Part shown: positions 10,186 to 20,831 of the stretch, one piece after another | Numbering within the stretch: position 1 is the first letter of the stretch | How the letters are laid out: each line of letters starts with the position of its first letter | Position numbers and translations under genes: made by a program | The notes under the pieces: generated by a model | Seen by the model: the letters and a program-made list of their open reading frames with translations, nothing else | Told to the model about the DNA's origin: nothing | Database searches by the model: none | Assembly (NCBI RefSeq): GCF_004153685.1 | Contig: NZ_SDQD01000001.1 | Coordinates: 434,001-498,000, forward strand | Length of the DNA: 64,000 bases | Source: Pollutimonas harenae | GTDB taxonomy: Bacteria > Pseudomonadota > Gammaproteobacteria > Burkholderiales > Burkholderiaceae_B | Reading direction: 5' to 3'

Positions 10186-10998
10186 GTGATCACAACTTTT
10201 CTACAGAAAGCCGTGCTTGGCGCAGGTTTGGCGCTTGTTGGGCTATCCGCCACCGCCGATACCCTGAAAATCGGTACCGAAGGGGGCTATCCTCCCTGGA
10301 GCATGGTCGATGCCAGCGGTAAAGTCAGCGGCTTCGATGCCGACGTCGGCAACGCATTGTGCAAAGAGCTGAACGCCGACTGCCGCTTTGTCGTCCAGGC
10401 TTTCGACAGCCTGATTCCCTCACTCGACGCCAACCGCTTCGATCTGATTATTTCGGGCATGTCGGTAACTCCCGAGCGTGCCAAGCGCATCTCCTTCAGC
10501 ATCCCCTACGCCGTGGAAGACGCCATTTTCGTGCTGCCCAAAGACAGCGCGCTCGTCAATGCCGACAGCCCTGAAGCAATTTTCAAGGGCCTGGCGGGCA
10601 AGACCGTAGGCGTACAAGGCGGAACCACCCACGGCGACTATCTGCGAGCCAAGGCCGGCGACCTGAACATCAAGAATTACGACACGCTGGACCAAATGCA
10701 GATCGATCTGGATGCGGGCCGACTGGACGCCACGTTTGCCGACCTGACATCCCAATCCAAATTCCTGCATAAAGTGGGCGATGAGCATTTCGCCTTGTCC
10801 AAGCTGATCATCAAGGGTTCCTCTGCTCCCGAGACACTGGGCTATGGCATAGGCGTCGGCATCAACAAGAACAATGCCGAGCTGAAAGAAAAAGTAGACG
10901 CCGCGCTGTGCAAGCTTATCAACGACGGCACCATCAAGACTTCCAGTGAAAAATGGTTCGATATCGATATTTCGAACTACGAGGTCTGCAAGAAGTAA
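10186..10998 (+). CDS. Periplasmic amino acid-binding protein (SBP family 3)
   Basis: Solute-binding protein of the PAAT transporter, 270 residues, GTG start with AGAGGAA upstream. A signal peptide of about 23 residues ends at SATA before DTLKIGTEG. The mature part has the family signatures GYPPWS, SGFDADVGNALC and SLDANRFDLIISGMSVTPERAK, with four to five cysteines that may form the disulfides seen in basic amino-acid binders. A similarity to HisJ/ArgT/AotJ proteins suggests basic amino acids. The neighbouring asparaginase argues for Asn/Asp, so the ligand is open. Confidence 0.93.
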   Translation: MITTFLQKAVLGAGLALVGLSATADTLKIGTEGGYPPWSMVDASGKVSGFDADVGNALCKELNADCRFVVQAFDSLIPSLDANRFDLIISGMSVTPERAKRISFSIPYAVEDAIFVLPKDSALVNADSPEAIFKGLAGKTVGVQGGTTHGDYLRAKAGDLNIKNYDTLDQMQIDLDAGRLDATFADLTSQSKFLHKVGDEHFALSKLIIKGSSAPETLGYGIGVGINKNNAELKEKVDAALCKLINDGTIKTSSEKWFDIDISNYEVCKK

Positions 10999-11004
10999 GC
11001 ACTC

Positions 11005-11718
11005 ATGCTAGAGACGATACTTTCGGTGCTGCGCGAAGGATGGGGCTGGACGCTCCTGCGCGGTGCCGTCATGACCCTGCTGATTTCCATAGTGGGCATG
11101 GCACTGGGTATCGTCATCGGCATACTGGGCGCCAGCATCAAGACTTCAGGCCCAAAACTCCTGGGCCTGCTGGTCAGCGTCTACACCACTGTCGTGCGCA
11201 GTATTCCAGAGTTGCTCATCATCTACCTGCTGTTCTTCGGCTCGGTGCAGGCCGTGTCCGACCTCGCTGATGCCTTGAGCTGGACAGATGCCATGACTAG
11301 CTGGTTTCCTGCCCTGGTCGGCATCTTGGCCATCGGGCTGATTGCCGGCTCCTATGCCGTGGAGGTGTTTCGCGGTGCGCTCAAGGCGATTCCCCCGGGC
11401 CAGATCGAAGCTGCCCGCGCCATTGGCATGTCCTCCCGCCAGCGCCTGTTCCGCATCGTCATGCCGCAAATGTTCTGGTATGCCTTGCCCGGCACCAACA
11501 ATGTGTGGCAGACAGCGCTGAAAGACACAGCCCTGATTTCGCTCGTGGGCCTGGTAGAGATCATGCGTGCCGCCGTACTGGGTGCGGCGGCGACGCGTGA
11601 ACCGCTGGCCTTATACCTGATGGCTGGTGCACTGTATTTTGCGATTGGCGCGGCCAGCCAAGGGGTATTCGTGCTCGCAGAACGCCGTTACGGTCACGGC
11701 ATGAGAGGGCACGCATAA
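11005..11718 (+). CDS. Polar amino acid ABC transporter permease (HisQ family)
   Basis: Inner-membrane permease of 237 residues with about five transmembrane helices. TVVRSIPELLIIYLLFFG near residue 60 and the EAA loop ALKAIPPGQIEAARAIGM with RIVMPQM near residues 125-155 are typical of HisQ/ArtQ proteins. It begins six bases after the binding-protein stop. Its stop codon shares one base with the next start (TAATG), so the two permease halves are coupled, as expected for a heterodimer. Confidence 0.94.
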   Translation: MLETILSVLREGWGWTLLRGAVMTLLISIVGMALGIVIGILGASIKTSGPKLLGLLVSVYTTVVRSIPELLIIYLLFFGSVQAVSDLADALSWTDAMTSWFPALVGILAIGLIAGSYAVEVFRGALKAIPPGQIEAARAIGMSSRQRLFRIVMPQMFWYALPGTNNVWQTALKDTALISLVGLVEIMRAAVLGAAATREPLALYLMAGALYFAIGAASQGVFVLAERRYGHGMRGHA

Positions 11719-12392
11719 TGGACACCGACCTCTTCCAGCACACCATCGTCAACCTCTTTCAAGGTTTCGGCTTAAGCGTTTATATTGGGCTGACGTCCAT
11801 CTTCCTGGCGTCCTGGATCGGCCTTGCCCTGGCCCTGATGCGCGGCACACCCAATACACTGGCTGCACGGTTTTCCTTTGCGTACAGTACCTGTTTTCGT
11901 GGCACGCCTTTGTTGGTTCAGTTATTCATTCTGTATTACGGAATCGGCACCCTGAGCTTTGTACGCGAAAATCCCGTGCTGTGGTGGCTATTCAGCGACG
12001 GCGGACGCTGCGCCATTCTGGCCATAGGCCTGAACAGCGGTGCATATATCAGCGAAGTGCTGCGCGGCGGATTTCAATCGGTACCCAAAGGCCAGATCGA
12101 AGCTGCCCAAGCCTGCGGCATGCCCGCCCTGATGCGTTTCCGGCGCATCGTGTTTCCGCTGGCGATCCGCCAGGCCTTGCCCGCCTATAGCAATGAGATC
12201 GTGCTGGCCATCAAGGGCACCAGCCTGGCATCCACTATTGCTGTCATGGAACTTACAGGCCACGCCAAACGCTTGATGAACCAGAATTACGCAATCATCG
12301 AGACCTTTGTGCTCGCGGGCGTCCTGTATTTGATGATTAACTTCTTCTTATTGGCCTGTCTTCATATGGTGGAGCGCCGGCTCAAGCACTAA
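11718..12392 (+). CDS. Polar amino acid ABC transporter permease (HisM family)
   Basis: Second inner-membrane permease half, 224 residues, about five helices. Motifs include FRGTPLLVQLFILYYGIG and the EAA loop RGGFQSVPKGQIEAAQACGM followed by RRIVFPLAIRQALPAY. It is translationally coupled to the HisQ-like gene and followed after 42 bp by the asparaginase gene, so transporter and hydrolase are probably on one transcript. Confidence 0.94.
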   Translation: MDTDLFQHTIVNLFQGFGLSVYIGLTSIFLASWIGLALALMRGTPNTLAARFSFAYSTCFRGTPLLVQLFILYYGIGTLSFVRENPVLWWLFSDGGRCAILAIGLNSGAYISEVLRGGFQSVPKGQIEAAQACGMPALMRFRRIVFPLAIRQALPAYSNEIVLAIKGTSLASTIAVMELTGHAKRLMNQNYAIIETFVLAGVLYLMINFFLLACLHMVERRLKH

Positions 12393-12434
12393 ACGGCACC
12401 AGGCGCGCAACGCCACAAAAAGGAGTATTGCTCA

Positions 12435-13430
12435 ATGACGTTCCAGCCCTTGCCGACCATTGCCCTGTTGGGTACGGGCGGCACCATTGCATCTACCGCG
12501 TCCAGCAGCACGGCCCTGACCAACTATACAGTGACCGAAGGCGTAGACGCGCTATTGATGGCGGTTCCGGCCCTGTCGTCTCTTGCCAATATACAGTGTC
12601 AGCAAGTCTTCAATGTCGACAGCCGCAATATCACCAATGCCATGCTGCTCAAGTTGGCCAATAAGGTCAACCGCCTGCTGACCGACCCGGACATCGACGG
12701 TATTGTCATCACCCACGGCACCGACACGCTGGAAGAAACCGCCTACTTCCTCAACCTGGTCATCAAGAGCGCAAAGCCTGTTGTGCTGGTTGGAGCCATG
12801 CGGCCCGCCTCAGCCCTGAGCGCCGACGGACCATTGAACCTATACAACGCCGTGCTGCTGGCCGCCTCGCCGCAGGTGCATGGCCTGGGCGTATTGCTGA
12901 CGCTGAACGGCAGCGTTCATGCTGCAAGCCTGGTCAGCAAAGTCCATACGTCTCATGTTCAGGCCTTCAGTTCTCACGAGCAAGGCAGTCTGGGGCAAAT
13001 CACCGATGGGAAGCTACAGCTATTCCAAAGACCATACCGGGCCCACACCACTGAAACCGTATTCCAGCTGAAAGGTATTAAAAAACTGCCCCTCGTCGAC
13101 ATTTTGTATGACCACCAGAGCGCCGGCCTGCACCTGTACGAAGCCGCCATCAACGCGGGGGTTCAAGGCATCGTCATCGCTGGCAGCGGCAATGGCAGCT
13201 TATCGCCCAAAGCCGAAAAAGGCGCTCGCCTGGCCAAGCAATATGGGGTCGCCTGTGTCCGCAGCAGTCGCACGGGCTCTGGCATCGTCACGTCCAGTCA
13301 AAACGACGCAAGACGCGGACTGATCGCGGCTCATGCGCTCAATCCGCAAAAAGCGCGCATCCTGCTGATGCTGTCTCTTGCACACACCAGCGAACGCAGC
13401 ACGATTCAGTCGTATTTCGAACACTATTAA
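12435..13430 (+). CDS. L-asparaginase (type II fold, no signal peptide)
   Basis: Amidohydrolase, 331 residues, converting asparagine (and possibly glutamine) to the acid plus ammonia. The first catalytic threonine is in GTGGTIAST near residue 16, and the second triad in THGTDTLEET near residue 95. The sequence follows the type II (AnsB) family, but the N terminus begins directly with the first strand and has no signal peptide, so it should act in the cytoplasm. AAGGAG lies nine bases upstream. It is the last gene of the amino-acid ABC operon, and its stop is six bases from the convergent pseudouridine synthase. Confidence 0.92.
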   Translation: MTFQPLPTIALLGTGGTIASTASSSTALTNYTVTEGVDALLMAVPALSSLANIQCQQVFNVDSRNITNAMLLKLANKVNRLLTDPDIDGIVITHGTDTLEETAYFLNLVIKSAKPVVLVGAMRPASALSADGPLNLYNAVLLAASPQVHGLGVLLTLNGSVHAASLVSKVHTSHVQAFSSHEQGSLGQITDGKLQLFQRPYRAHTTETVFQLKGIKKLPLVDILYDHQSAGLHLYEAAINAGVQGIVIAGSGNGSLSPKAEKGARLAKQYGVACVRSSRTGSGIVTSSQNDARRGLIAAHALNPQKARILLMLSLAHTSERSTIQSYFEHY

Positions 13431-13436
13431 GCACCC

Positions 13437-14366
13437 TCAAACGACTCGATCGAGTGAGCGCTGGCTTTCGAAACGCCGCTGCTGCCCGCTGACGGGATCC
13501 ACAAACTCAATGCTGCGAGCCAGCAGCTGCAACGGCCTGCTGAAATCGTGAGCCTGCGCATAAGGCTGCAGTTCAGGGTAAAAATCATCGTGGCGTATGG
13601 GTATACCCAGGGCACTCATATGCACGCGCAACTGATGTTTGCGTCCCGTATGCGGACACAAGCGGTACCGCCCCCACTCACCCAGGCGCTCAAGTAGTTC
13701 GATCTCTGTCTCGCTATTGGGTTCGCCCGGCACTTCGCGCATGGTGAAGTGCCCCGCCCGTGCCGCCAAGCAGCTGCGATGCACGCGAGGCAACCGCAGG
13801 TCGGCGTACAAAGGGGCGATTGCCTCATACTCCTTGCGTACATCCCGGCTCTGAAACAGTGCTTGATAGGCGCCACGGCTTTCCGGTTTGGCACAAAATA
13901 ACAGAATACCTGCCGTATCCCTGTCCAGCCTATGAATGGGACTGAGTTCGGGTAAATTCAGCGCATCACGCAAACGCACCAGTGCCGTCTCTCGGAGATA
14001 GCGGCCCCCAGGAATGCTCGCCAGAAAATGAGGCTTGTCCGCTACCACCAGATAGTCGTCACGAAACAGCACTGGCACATCGAAAGGCACATGGACTTCA
14101 TCAGGCACCTCGCGGTAATACCACAGCCAGCCCAGCGCCTGATACGGGCTATCCAGTGTTTGTGCGTCCCCGGATTCATTAACAATATCGCCACGCGCCA
14201 GCCGCTCAAGCAAGGCTTCACGCGGCACATGCGGAAAACGATCAAGTAGAAAATCACGCAGCAAAGACCAGGGTCCGTCGGGCAAATAGACCCGACTGGG
14301 CGCCACACCATCGCGCGCAGGCAAGGGCGCATTACGTACGAACGCTATACGCCGTGCCTGCTTCAA
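13437..14366 (-). CDS. RluA-family RNA pseudouridine synthase
   Basis: Cytoplasmic enzyme of 309 residues isomerising uridine in rRNA or tRNA. The catalytic aspartate is in HRLDRDTAG and the C-terminal family block is PHTGRKHQLRVHM. The N terminus has an RNA-binding-like segment (ALLERLARGDIVNE), then KPHFLASIPGGRYLRETAL, which resembles the RluA/TruC group more than RluC/D. Target position cannot be assigned. It is probably monocistronic, convergent with the asparaginase gene, and has 90 bp to the tdh stop upstream. Confidence 0.9.
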   Translation of the reverse strand: MKQARRIAFVRNAPLPARDGVAPSRVYLPDGPWSLLRDFLLDRFPHVPREALLERLARGDIVNESGDAQTLDSPYQALGWLWYYREVPDEVHVPFDVPVLFRDDYLVVADKPHFLASIPGGRYLRETALVRLRDALNLPELSPIHRLDRDTAGILLFCAKPESRGAYQALFQSRDVRKEYEAIAPLYADLRLPRVHRSCLAARAGHFTMREVPGEPNSETEIELLERLGEWGRYRLCPHTGRKHQLRVHMSALGIPIRHDDFYPELQPYAQAHDFSRPLQLLARSIEFVDPVSGQQRRFESQRSLDRVV

Positions 14367-14456
14367 TTGCCTGGCGCCTTAATAAACTGGCAATCAAACT
14401 TGATCCCTGATCTGTTCCTGACTTTATTGCTCATTGGTATCGATCAACCCTGCGCC

Positions 14457-15485
14457 TCAGACCGTCCAGTCAAGTACAACCTTACCGCTTTGGCCCGACA
14501 ACATCGCATCGAAGCCTTCTTGATACTGGTCAACAGAATACCGATGGGTAATGATGGGTGACAGGTCAAGCCCGCTTTGCAGCATGGCCACCATTTTGTA
14601 CCAGGTTTCGAACATCTCACGGCCATAAATGCCCTTGATCTCCAGGCCCTTGAAAATCACCTGATTCCAATCTATGCCCACGCCAGAAGGCAGCAAACCC
14701 AGCATGGCCACTTTTCCACCATGATTCATCTGCTCGAGCATGCTGGTAAAGGCGCTCGAGACACCTGACATTTCCAGCCCCACGTCAAAACCCTCGGCCA
14801 TGCCAAGCTCGTCCATCACATCGCGCAAAGACTCGCGCGACACATTGACAGTACGGCTGGCACCCATATTGGAGGCCAGGCCAAGGCGATAATCATTGAC
14901 ATCAGTGATGACCACATTCCGCGCGCCAACATGTCTGGCAATTGCTGCCGCCATCGCGCCGATCGGTCCAGCACCGGTGATCAGCACGTCTTCACCCACC
15001 AAATTGAATGCGAGCGCCGTATGCGTTGCATTGCCATACGGATCGAAAATGGCGGCCAGCTCATCTGGCACATCATCTGGAATCTTGAAGGCATTGAAAG
15101 CTGGAAGGGACAGATATTCGGCAAATGCGCCCGGCCGATTCACCCCCACCCCCAGGGTATTGCGGCACAAATGGCGACGCCCTGCCCGACAGTTGCGGCA
15201 ATAACCACAAGTAATATGCCCCTCACCAGACACCCGATCACCGATCTTGAAGCCGCTGACCTCCTGACCAATTTCAACAATTTCGCCAACGTATTCGTGC
15301 CCCACATGCATGGGTACCGGTATGGTCTTGCTGGCCCAATCATCCCACTTCCAGATATGGATATCGGTCCCGCAAATAGCGGTCTTGCGGATTTTGATCA
15401 GGACGTCGTTATGACCGACGGCAGGACGCTCAACTTCGGTAAGGGTAAGGCCTTGAGCAGGCTCAAGTTTGACAAGGGCACGCAT
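14457..15485 (-). CDS. tdh: L-threonine 3-dehydrogenase
   Basis: Zinc alcohol-dehydrogenase family enzyme, 342 residues, oxidising threonine to 2-amino-3-oxobutyrate with NAD+. Catalytic-zinc ligands C38 and H63/E64 are visible (AICGTD, GHEYVG). The structural zinc site has C93, C96, C99 and C107. The NAD fold shows GAGPIG. I chose the ATG at 15485, which gives the family length; an upstream ATG at 15554 overlaps kbl. It lies 61 bp downstream of kbl, the enzyme that consumes its product, so the pair forms a threonine-to-glycine pathway. Confidence 0.96.
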   Translation of the reverse strand: MRALVKLEPAQGLTLTEVERPAVGHNDVLIKIRKTAICGTDIHIWKWDDWASKTIPVPMHVGHEYVGEIVEIGQEVSGFKIGDRVSGEGHITCGYCRNCRAGRRHLCRNTLGVGVNRPGAFAEYLSLPAFNAFKIPDDVPDELAAIFDPYGNATHTALAFNLVGEDVLITGAGPIGAMAAAIARHVGARNVVITDVNDYRLGLASNMGASRTVNVSRESLRDVMDELGMAEGFDVGLEMSGVSSAFTSMLEQMNHGGKVAMLGLLPSGVGIDWNQVIFKGLEIKGIYGREMFETWYKMVAMLQSGLDLSPIITHRYSVDQYQEGFDAMLSGQSGKVVLDWTV

Positions 15486-15546
15486 GGCGGGCTCCGGAAG
15501 GATAAGGTCACTATTATAAATCTGCGACCAGGGAGATCTCTTTTGA

Positions 15547-16749
15547 TCAGGCAATCACGCCCAGCTTGCGCCCCGCCTGTTCAAAAGCGGCCACAGCCTG
15601 GTCGATCTGCGCCGATGTATGTACCGCACTCATTTGCGTACGAATCCGCGCACGCCCCTTGGGTACCACCGGGTATGAAAAACCGATGACATACACCCCC
15701 TCGGCGAGCAAAGCCTCTGCCATACTGGCCGCCAACTTCGCATCGCCAAACATTACCGGAATAATTGGGTGCTCACCGGGCACCAGCTCGAATCCGAGTG
15801 AGGCCATCGCGGCCCGGAACCGCTGCCCATTGGCGTGCACCTGACGTCGGAGATTACGGCCCTCTTCGCTGGCCAGCAGCTCAAGTACCCGCAGTGAGGC
15901 TGACACAATTGCCGGTGCCAGCGTATTCGAAAACAAATATGGCCGGGAGCGCTGACGCAACAGCTCGACTACCGGGGCGCTGGCGGCCACATAGCCGCCA
16001 GAAGCCCCACCCAGCGCTTTGCCCAAAGTGCCGGTCAGCACATCGATACGGCCCTCTACACCACAATATTCCGGCGTCCCGCGACCGTGCTCACCCATAA
16101 ATCCCACAGCATGAGAATCATCCACCATTACCAGGGCATGAAACTCATCAGCCAGATCGCAAATGGATTTCAAGTCCGCAATAATGCCATCCATGGAAAA
16201 CACACCATCGGTGGCGATCAGCTTATAACGCGCCCCCGCCGCATCGGCGGCTTGCAGCTGCGCACGCAAATCGGCCATATTATTGTTCTTGTAGCGATAT
16301 CGCTTAGCCTTGCACAAGCGCACGCCATCAATAATACTGGCGTGGTTCAGCTCATCGCTGATGACTGCGTCCTGCTCATCCAGCAAGACCTCGAACAGCC
16401 CCCCATTGGCATCAAAGCAACTGGAATACAGAATGGCGTCATCCATCTTCAGAAAGCTTGCCAGGCTTTGCTCCAGCGCCTTGTGTCCGGTTTGTGTGCC
16501 ACAAATGAAACGCACCGACGCCAGGCCAAAACCCGCAGCATCCAGGCCTTGTTTTGCAGCCTCAATCAGGCGCGCGTCGTTGGCCAAACCCAGGTAGTTA
16601 TTTGCGCAGAAGTTCAGCACCTGACTGCCGTCCGCCAATTCAACCCGAGCCGACTGCTGCCCAGTCATGACTCGCTCGGCCTTGTAAAACCCATCGTTAC
16701 GCAGCTGCTCGATTTGCGCGCTCACATTCTGAAGAAAAGTATTCTGCAT
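15547..16749 (-). CDS. kbl: Glycine C-acetyltransferase (2-amino-3-ketobutyrate CoA ligase)
   Basis: PLP enzyme of the alpha-oxoamine synthase family, 400 residues, splitting 2-amino-3-oxobutyrate with CoA into glycine and acetyl-CoA. The PLP lysine lies in [12 protein letters not shown], preceded by [13 protein letters not shown]. The N-terminal [11 protein letters not shown] block is typical of Kbl. The ATG at 16749 gives the family length; the open frame continues upstream without a better start. It is first in the kbl-tdh operon, directly downstream of the terminator of the TAXI transporter operon. Confidence 0.96.
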   Translation of the reverse strand: MQNTFLQNVSAQIEQLRNDGFYKAERVMTGQQSARVELADGSQVLNFCANNYLGLANDARLIEAAKQGLDAAGFGLASVRFICGTQTGHKALEQSLASFLKMDDAILYSSCFDANGGLFEVLLDEQDAVISDELNHASIIDGVRLCKAKRYRYKNNNMADLRAQLQAADAAGARYKLIATDGVFSMDGIIADLKSICDLADEFHALVMVDDSHAVGFMGEHGRGTPEYCGVEGRIDVLTGTLGKALGGASGGYVAASAPVVELLRQRSRPYLFSNTLAPAIVSASLRVLELLASEEGRNLRRQVHANGQRFRAAMASLGFELVPGEHPIIPVMFGDAKLAASMAEALLAEGVYVIGFSYPVVPKGRARIRTQMSAVHTSAQIDQAVAAFEQAGRKLGVIA

Positions 16750-16808
16750 TGCTGATCCATCGGTAAAGAAAGCCTGAACTGACAATATACTGCAGGCAGC
16801 CTGGCAAC

Positions 16809-16841
16809 AAAAAAGGCCAGCTCCATAATGAGGCTGGCCTT
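16809..16841 (-). terminator. Rho-independent terminator of the TAXI transporter operon
   Basis: Arms AAGGCCAGC (16813-16821) and GCTGGCCTT (16833-16841) pair perfectly around an 11-base loop. On the minus strand the stem is followed by six T (16809-16814 as A on the plus strand). It begins 18 bases after the stop of the fused permease gene and should end that leftward transcript before kbl. Confidence 0.85.
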
Positions 16842-16858
16842 CACCTGCTTGATGAACC

Positions 16859-19492
16859 TCAGGCTGACACAGGCTGCGGCATACCTTCACGACGCATGCG
16901 TACGCCCTGCTTGAACCAGATGAGGGCAAGGATCAACAAGGCAGGCACATAGAACCAGAACTCGGACGGGCGGTTCGGATTCGGCACCTTTACCTCTGCA
17001 ATATCCCAACCCTGCTCCCAACCGGCACGCCTGGCCTGGCTACCAAAACGCACGGCAGCGATCTGGGCCTGATCGCCCAGCGCCATGACGGTCAAGCCTG
17101 CCGCCGACAAACGCGCCAGGCCAGCCGCATCACCCGTGGCTTCATTACCTTCAGGCAGAGCAGCCAATGGCACTGCTACTGTTTTCTGCTTGTCTTCACC
17201 TTCCAGGCTCATGCCCTTGATTTGCACTACCAAACGCCCTTTGGGAGGCATCTCGGCGGCAACCTTCAACAGCTCGGTAGTGGGTCGCACTTCGTACTTG
17301 GGCGCCACATAGTTCATGAAGAAGTCCGGACGGAACAGCATGAAAGTGACCAACAATAATAAAGCGACTTCCAGCCAGGTCGCTTTAGCGCGCATCCACC
17401 TCATGGAGGCTGCGGCAAAGGTCAATGAAGCCAGTACGGCCCCGCCCACCACCAGGAACAACTCCCATGCTCCTTCGACATCAATCAACAGTAGCAAGGG
17501 GTTGAAGATGAACATGAAAGGCAATACGGCGGTACGCATGGCGTACGTAACACCCTGGACACCCGTTTTGATGGGGTCCTCGCCCGAAATAGCCGCCGCA
17601 GCAAACGTAGCCAGCCCCACGGGCGGCGTAATGTCGGCCATGATGCCGTAATAGAATACAAACATGTGTACGGCAATCAGCGGAATAACCAGGCCGCTTT
17701 GCGCACCCAGCTCGACCACCACCGGGGCCATCAGCGTTGCCATCAGGATATAGTTGGCCGTGGTCGGCATGCCCAGGCCCAACACCAGGCACACTGCAGC
17801 GGTAAACAACAGCATCAGCAGCACATTGCCCATAGAGACCAGCTCGACAAAGGCCGTCATGCGCAAGCCCAGGCCGGTGAGGGTAATGGCACCCACAATG
17901 AGGCCCGCTGTGCCGCAAGCGATGGCAATGCCTATCATATTGCGTGCGCCTTCCTGCAAGCCTGTGATGGTTTCAGAAACACCCACCTTGGCTGCCGGCG
18001 CCACCGATTGCTTGCGGAACCAGGCAATGAGGGGACGCTGGGTGAGCATCTGCAGCACCATGGCCACCACTGCCCAGAAAGCCGAGAGGCCAGCCGAGAA
18101 CCGTTCGACCGTCAGGCACCAGACCAGAACTCCGATGGGGATCAGGAAATACAGGCCCGAGCGCACCGTAGGCCATGACTCAGGCTTTACAGGATTGGTA
18201 ATACTGATTTCAGTAGGCAAGTCGGGATGGCTGGCGCTGACACGCAATAGCCATAAGTACAGGGCAATCAATATGACAACCAGTATGGGCGTTGCCGCAT
18301 CACCCGCCACGGCCTGCACCCCGATTCCAATCCAATACACCAGGGCCATGACAATCAGACTGCCAGCTATACCCATGCCCCAGCCTGCCAGTTTCTGCAG
18401 GAAGGTGCGCGGCTGCCCTGCTGACATCATGGGCTGTATACCCAGCTTCAGGGCTTCCAGATGAACGATATAAAACAGCGCAATATACGAAATGCTGGCT
18501 GGCAGCAAGGCATGACGCAAAATGTCGGTATAGGGTATGCCCACATACTCGATCATCAAAAAGGCTGCCGCCCCCATAACGGGCGGCATGATTTGTCCGT
18601 TTACGGATGATGCGGTTTCGATGGCACCCGCACGTATGCCGCCATAGCCTGCTTTTTTCATGAGCGGAATGGTAAAGATACCACCCGTGACTACGTTGGC
18701 CACAGACGATGCCGACACAATACCATTGACGGCAGACGACACCACTGCAACCTTGGCGGGGCCGCCACGCAAGTGTCCAAGCAAAGCAAAGGAAACCTGC
18801 ATCATGTAGTTGCCGGCGCCACAGCGATCAAGCAACGAACCCAACAAAACAAAAATGAAGATATAGGACACTGACACACCAAGCGCCACGCCGTAGACGC
18901 CTTCTGTGGTCAGCCACATATGCGAGACCAGGCGCTCGATTGATGCGCCACGATGCGCCAGCGCATCAGGCAGCCACGGCCCCAGAAAAACATAAGCCAC
19001 AAACACAGTGCCCAATATCGCCATGGGTGCACCTAATGCTCGCCGTGTCACCTCGAGCAACAGCAGCAGACCAACTGCCGCCACGATGATGTCTGTGTTC
19101 GTGGGGATACCTGGGCGTGTGGCGAGTTCTTTGTAGAACAGGAAAAGATAGGCGCCGCAGAAGCCAGCAATAATGGCCAACACCCAGTCAATCAACGGCA
19201 TCTTGTCGCGCGGCGAGCTTTTACGCGCAGGGTAGGCCAAATAACCCAGGAACATGGCGATGCCCAGGTGCAAGGCTCGTGCCTCAGTGTCGTTGAAAAT
19301 GCCCAGATTCAGGGCAAAGGGCAAAGGCGAGGCGTACCAAAGCTGGAACAGCGACCAGGCAATGGCACCACAAAATAGAACAGCACCGGTTATTCCGCCG
19401 ACATCACGTCCACCGCGGTCGACGTCGGCGACCAGTTGTTCAAGCTGGGCATTCTGCTGATCGATGGTACTTGGCGATGACGTGGTGCTCAT
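16859..19492 (-). CDS. TAXI-type TRAP transporter fused permease (DctQ-DctM) with C-terminal DUF3394-like domain
   Basis: Inner-membrane permease of 877 residues combining small and large TRAP subunits in one chain, with some 18 or more hydrophobic segments. Typical TRAP large-subunit blocks are [39 protein letters not shown] and [20 protein letters not shown]. After about residue 720 comes a non-membrane extension with the PDZ-like [16 protein letters not shown], then a last helix. I recall this as the DUF3394 region of some TAXI permeases. It is driven by ion gradients and works with the binding protein encoded 162 bp upstream. Substrate unknown. Confidence 0.93.
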   Translation of the reverse strand: MSTTSSPSTIDQQNAQLEQLVADVDRGGRDVGGITGAVLFCGAIAWSLFQLWYASPLPFALNLGIFNDTEARALHLGIAMFLGYLAYPARKSSPRDKMPLIDWVLAIIAGFCGAYLFLFYKELATRPGIPTNTDIIVAAVGLLLLLEVTRRALGAPMAILGTVFVAYVFLGPWLPDALAHRGASIERLVSHMWLTTEGVYGVALGVSVSYIFIFVLLGSLLDRCGAGNYMMQVSFALLGHLRGGPAKVAVVSSAVNGIVSASSVANVVTGGIFTIPLMKKAGYGGIRAGAIETASSVNGQIMPPVMGAAAFLMIEYVGIPYTDILRHALLPASISYIALFYIVHLEALKLGIQPMMSAGQPRTFLQKLAGWGMGIAGSLIVMALVYWIGIGVQAVAGDAATPILVVILIALYLWLLRVSASHPDLPTEISITNPVKPESWPTVRSGLYFLIPIGVLVWCLTVERFSAGLSAFWAVVAMVLQMLTQRPLIAWFRKQSVAPAAKVGVSETITGLQEGARNMIGIAIACGTAGLIVGAITLTGLGLRMTAFVELVSMGNVLLMLLFTAAVCLVLGLGMPTTANYILMATLMAPVVVELGAQSGLVIPLIAVHMFVFYYGIMADITPPVGLATFAAAAISGEDPIKTGVQGVTYAMRTAVLPFMFIFNPLLLLIDVEGAWELFLVVGGAVLASLTFAAASMRWMRAKATWLEVALLLLVTFMLFRPDFFMNYVAPKYEVRPTTELLKVAAEMPPKGRLVVQIKGMSLEGEDKQKTVAVPLAALPEGNEATGDAAGLARLSAAGLTVMALGDQAQIAAVRFGSQARRAGWEQGWDIAEVKVPNPNRPSEFWFYVPALLILALIWFKQGVRMRREGMPQPVSA

Positions 19493-19565
19493 ATTGATTT
19501 TCCCATGGTGTTTCTATCGGGTTAGTCTGGCCAGTAATGAGCGCTGGCCGGATCGTACTACCAGG

Positions 19566-19586
19566 CTGGCGGCCGCCGGCCGCCAG
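19566..19586 (-). promoter_or_regulatory. Perfect hairpin between TAXI binding-protein and permease genes
   Basis: Nine-base arms CTGGCGGCC and GGCCGCCAG around a three-base loop, in the 162-bp gap after the binding-protein gene. There is no T-run on the minus strand. Such hairpins can protect the upstream message from 3' decay and so give more binding protein than permease. The remainder of the gap shows no gene. Confidence 0.55.
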
Positions 19587-19654
19587 AGGTTGAAGCAAAA
19601 AACAAGGCGTGCTGACATGCACGCTCTTTTTATAGGTAGAGGCTGGCGCTTAGC

Positions 19655-20653
19655 TTACAGCAGGCCTTTTTCTTTGAAGTATTTCTCGGCACCGGGATGC
19701 AACGGTGCGGACAGGCCATTCTTGACCATATCTTTGGCTTCCAGGTGACCAAATGCCGGATGCAGCTTCTTGAAGTCGTCGAAGTTCTCGAATACGGCTT
19801 TTACGATCAAATAGACGGTTTCCTCAGGTACATCAATTGAGGATACAAAAGTAGCCAGCACGCCATAGGTGTTGGTCTCCTGGGGGTTGTTGGGGTACAG
19901 GCCAGCAGGAATCGTTGCCTTGGCGTAATACGGGTAATCGGCAACCAGCTTGTCAACCACCGGCCCGGTAAGCGACATCAGCTGCGCACCGCAGGTAGTG
20001 GTGGGGTCCTGGATATTCGCCGAAGGGTGGCCCACGCCGTACATAAAGCCGTCGATCTTGCCATCGCACAGCGCAGGGCCGTGTTCGTCGGGGCGCAATT
20101 CAGACGCCAGCGAGAAGTAGCTCAAGTCCAGGCCTTTGGCCTTCAGAAATTGCTCCATGGAAGCGCGTGTACCCGAACCCGGATTGCCCACATTGAAACG
20201 TTTGCCCTTCAGATCGTCAAACGACTTGATGTTGGCATCTTTGCGGACGACGTATGTAAAGGGCTCGGGATGCAGTGAAAACACCGAACGCAGTTTCTTG
20301 AACGCGCCTGCATCTTTGAATTGGCCTTCGCCGTTATAAGCATTAAAACCCACGTCGGACTGTACGACGCCCAGATCGAGTTCGCCAGCCTTGATGGTGT
20401 TGATGTTGAACACCGACCCACCCGTGGATTCCACAGAACAACGCACGCCATGCTCGGCACGATCTTTGTTGACCAGACGGCAGATTGCTCCACCCGCTGC
20501 ATAGTACACGCCGGTCACACCACCGGTGCCGATGCTGACGAACTTCTGTTGGGCCACGGCGGGTAGTGGTGATGCCAGTGCGGCAAACATGGCCGCGGTG
20601 CCGGCAGTCAGGGCCAGACGTTTGCCCGCCGCTGAATTGAATAATTTTCGCAT
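19655..20653 (-). CDS. TAXI-family TRAP solute-binding protein
   Basis: Periplasmic binding protein, 332 residues, with a signal peptide ending near residue 34 (SPLPAVAQQ). The mature start [20 protein letters not shown] is the TAXI signature. Later blocks are [21 protein letters not shown] and [14 protein letters not shown]. The ATG at 20653 has CAAGGAGAG upstream. It is first in the leftward operon with the fused permease. TAXI proteins bind glutamate or other carboxylates in known cases; the ligand here is not evident. Confidence 0.95.
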   Translation of the reverse strand: MRKLFNSAAGKRLALTAGTAAMFAALASPLPAVAQQKFVSIGTGGVTGVYYAAGGAICRLVNKDRAEHGVRCSVESTGGSVFNINTIKAGELDLGVVQSDVGFNAYNGEGQFKDAGAFKKLRSVFSLHPEPFTYVVRKDANIKSFDDLKGKRFNVGNPGSGTRASMEQFLKAKGLDLSYFSLASELRPDEHGPALCDGKIDGFMYGVGHPSANIQDPTTTCGAQLMSLTGPVVDKLVADYPYYAKATIPAGLYPNNPQETNTYGVLATFVSSIDVPEETVYLIVKAVFENFDDFKKLHPAFGHLEAKDMVKNGLSAPLHPGAEKYFKEKGLL

Positions 20654-20687
20654 AATGCTCTCCTTGGGTTGCCCCTCTTGACATATT

Positions 20688-20704
20688 GCCGGATGCTGTC
20701 CGGC
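20688..20704 (-). promoter_or_regulatory. Small hairpin in the TAXI operon leader
   Basis: Arms GCCGGA and TCCGGC around TGCTG, ending 34 bases before the binding-protein start. It lies in the 5' leader if transcription starts further upstream. Function unknown; it might influence leader stability. Confidence 0.3.
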
Positions 20705-20759
20705 ATGATCCACAAGCACTCGCAAGCTTGCCTGTGTATATAGGCGACCGGCCATTGTA

Positions 20760-20804
20760 TAAAAACCGTTATGCTTAAAACAAATAATTACATAAGGGTT
20801 TTTA
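20760..20804. promoter_or_regulatory. Spaced inverted repeat TAAAAACC ... GGTTTTTA upstream of the TAXI operon
   Basis: Perfect eight-base arms at 20760-20767 and 20797-20804 separated by 29 AT-rich bases, about 110-150 bp upstream of the binding-protein start. The right arm is part of AGGGTTTTTACT (20795-20806), a 12-mer that recurs exactly at 46721-46732 on the other strand. It may be a paired operator or a promoter element. Confidence 0.35.
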
Positions 20805-20831
20805 CTTACATCACGCTGATACGGTTGAATT

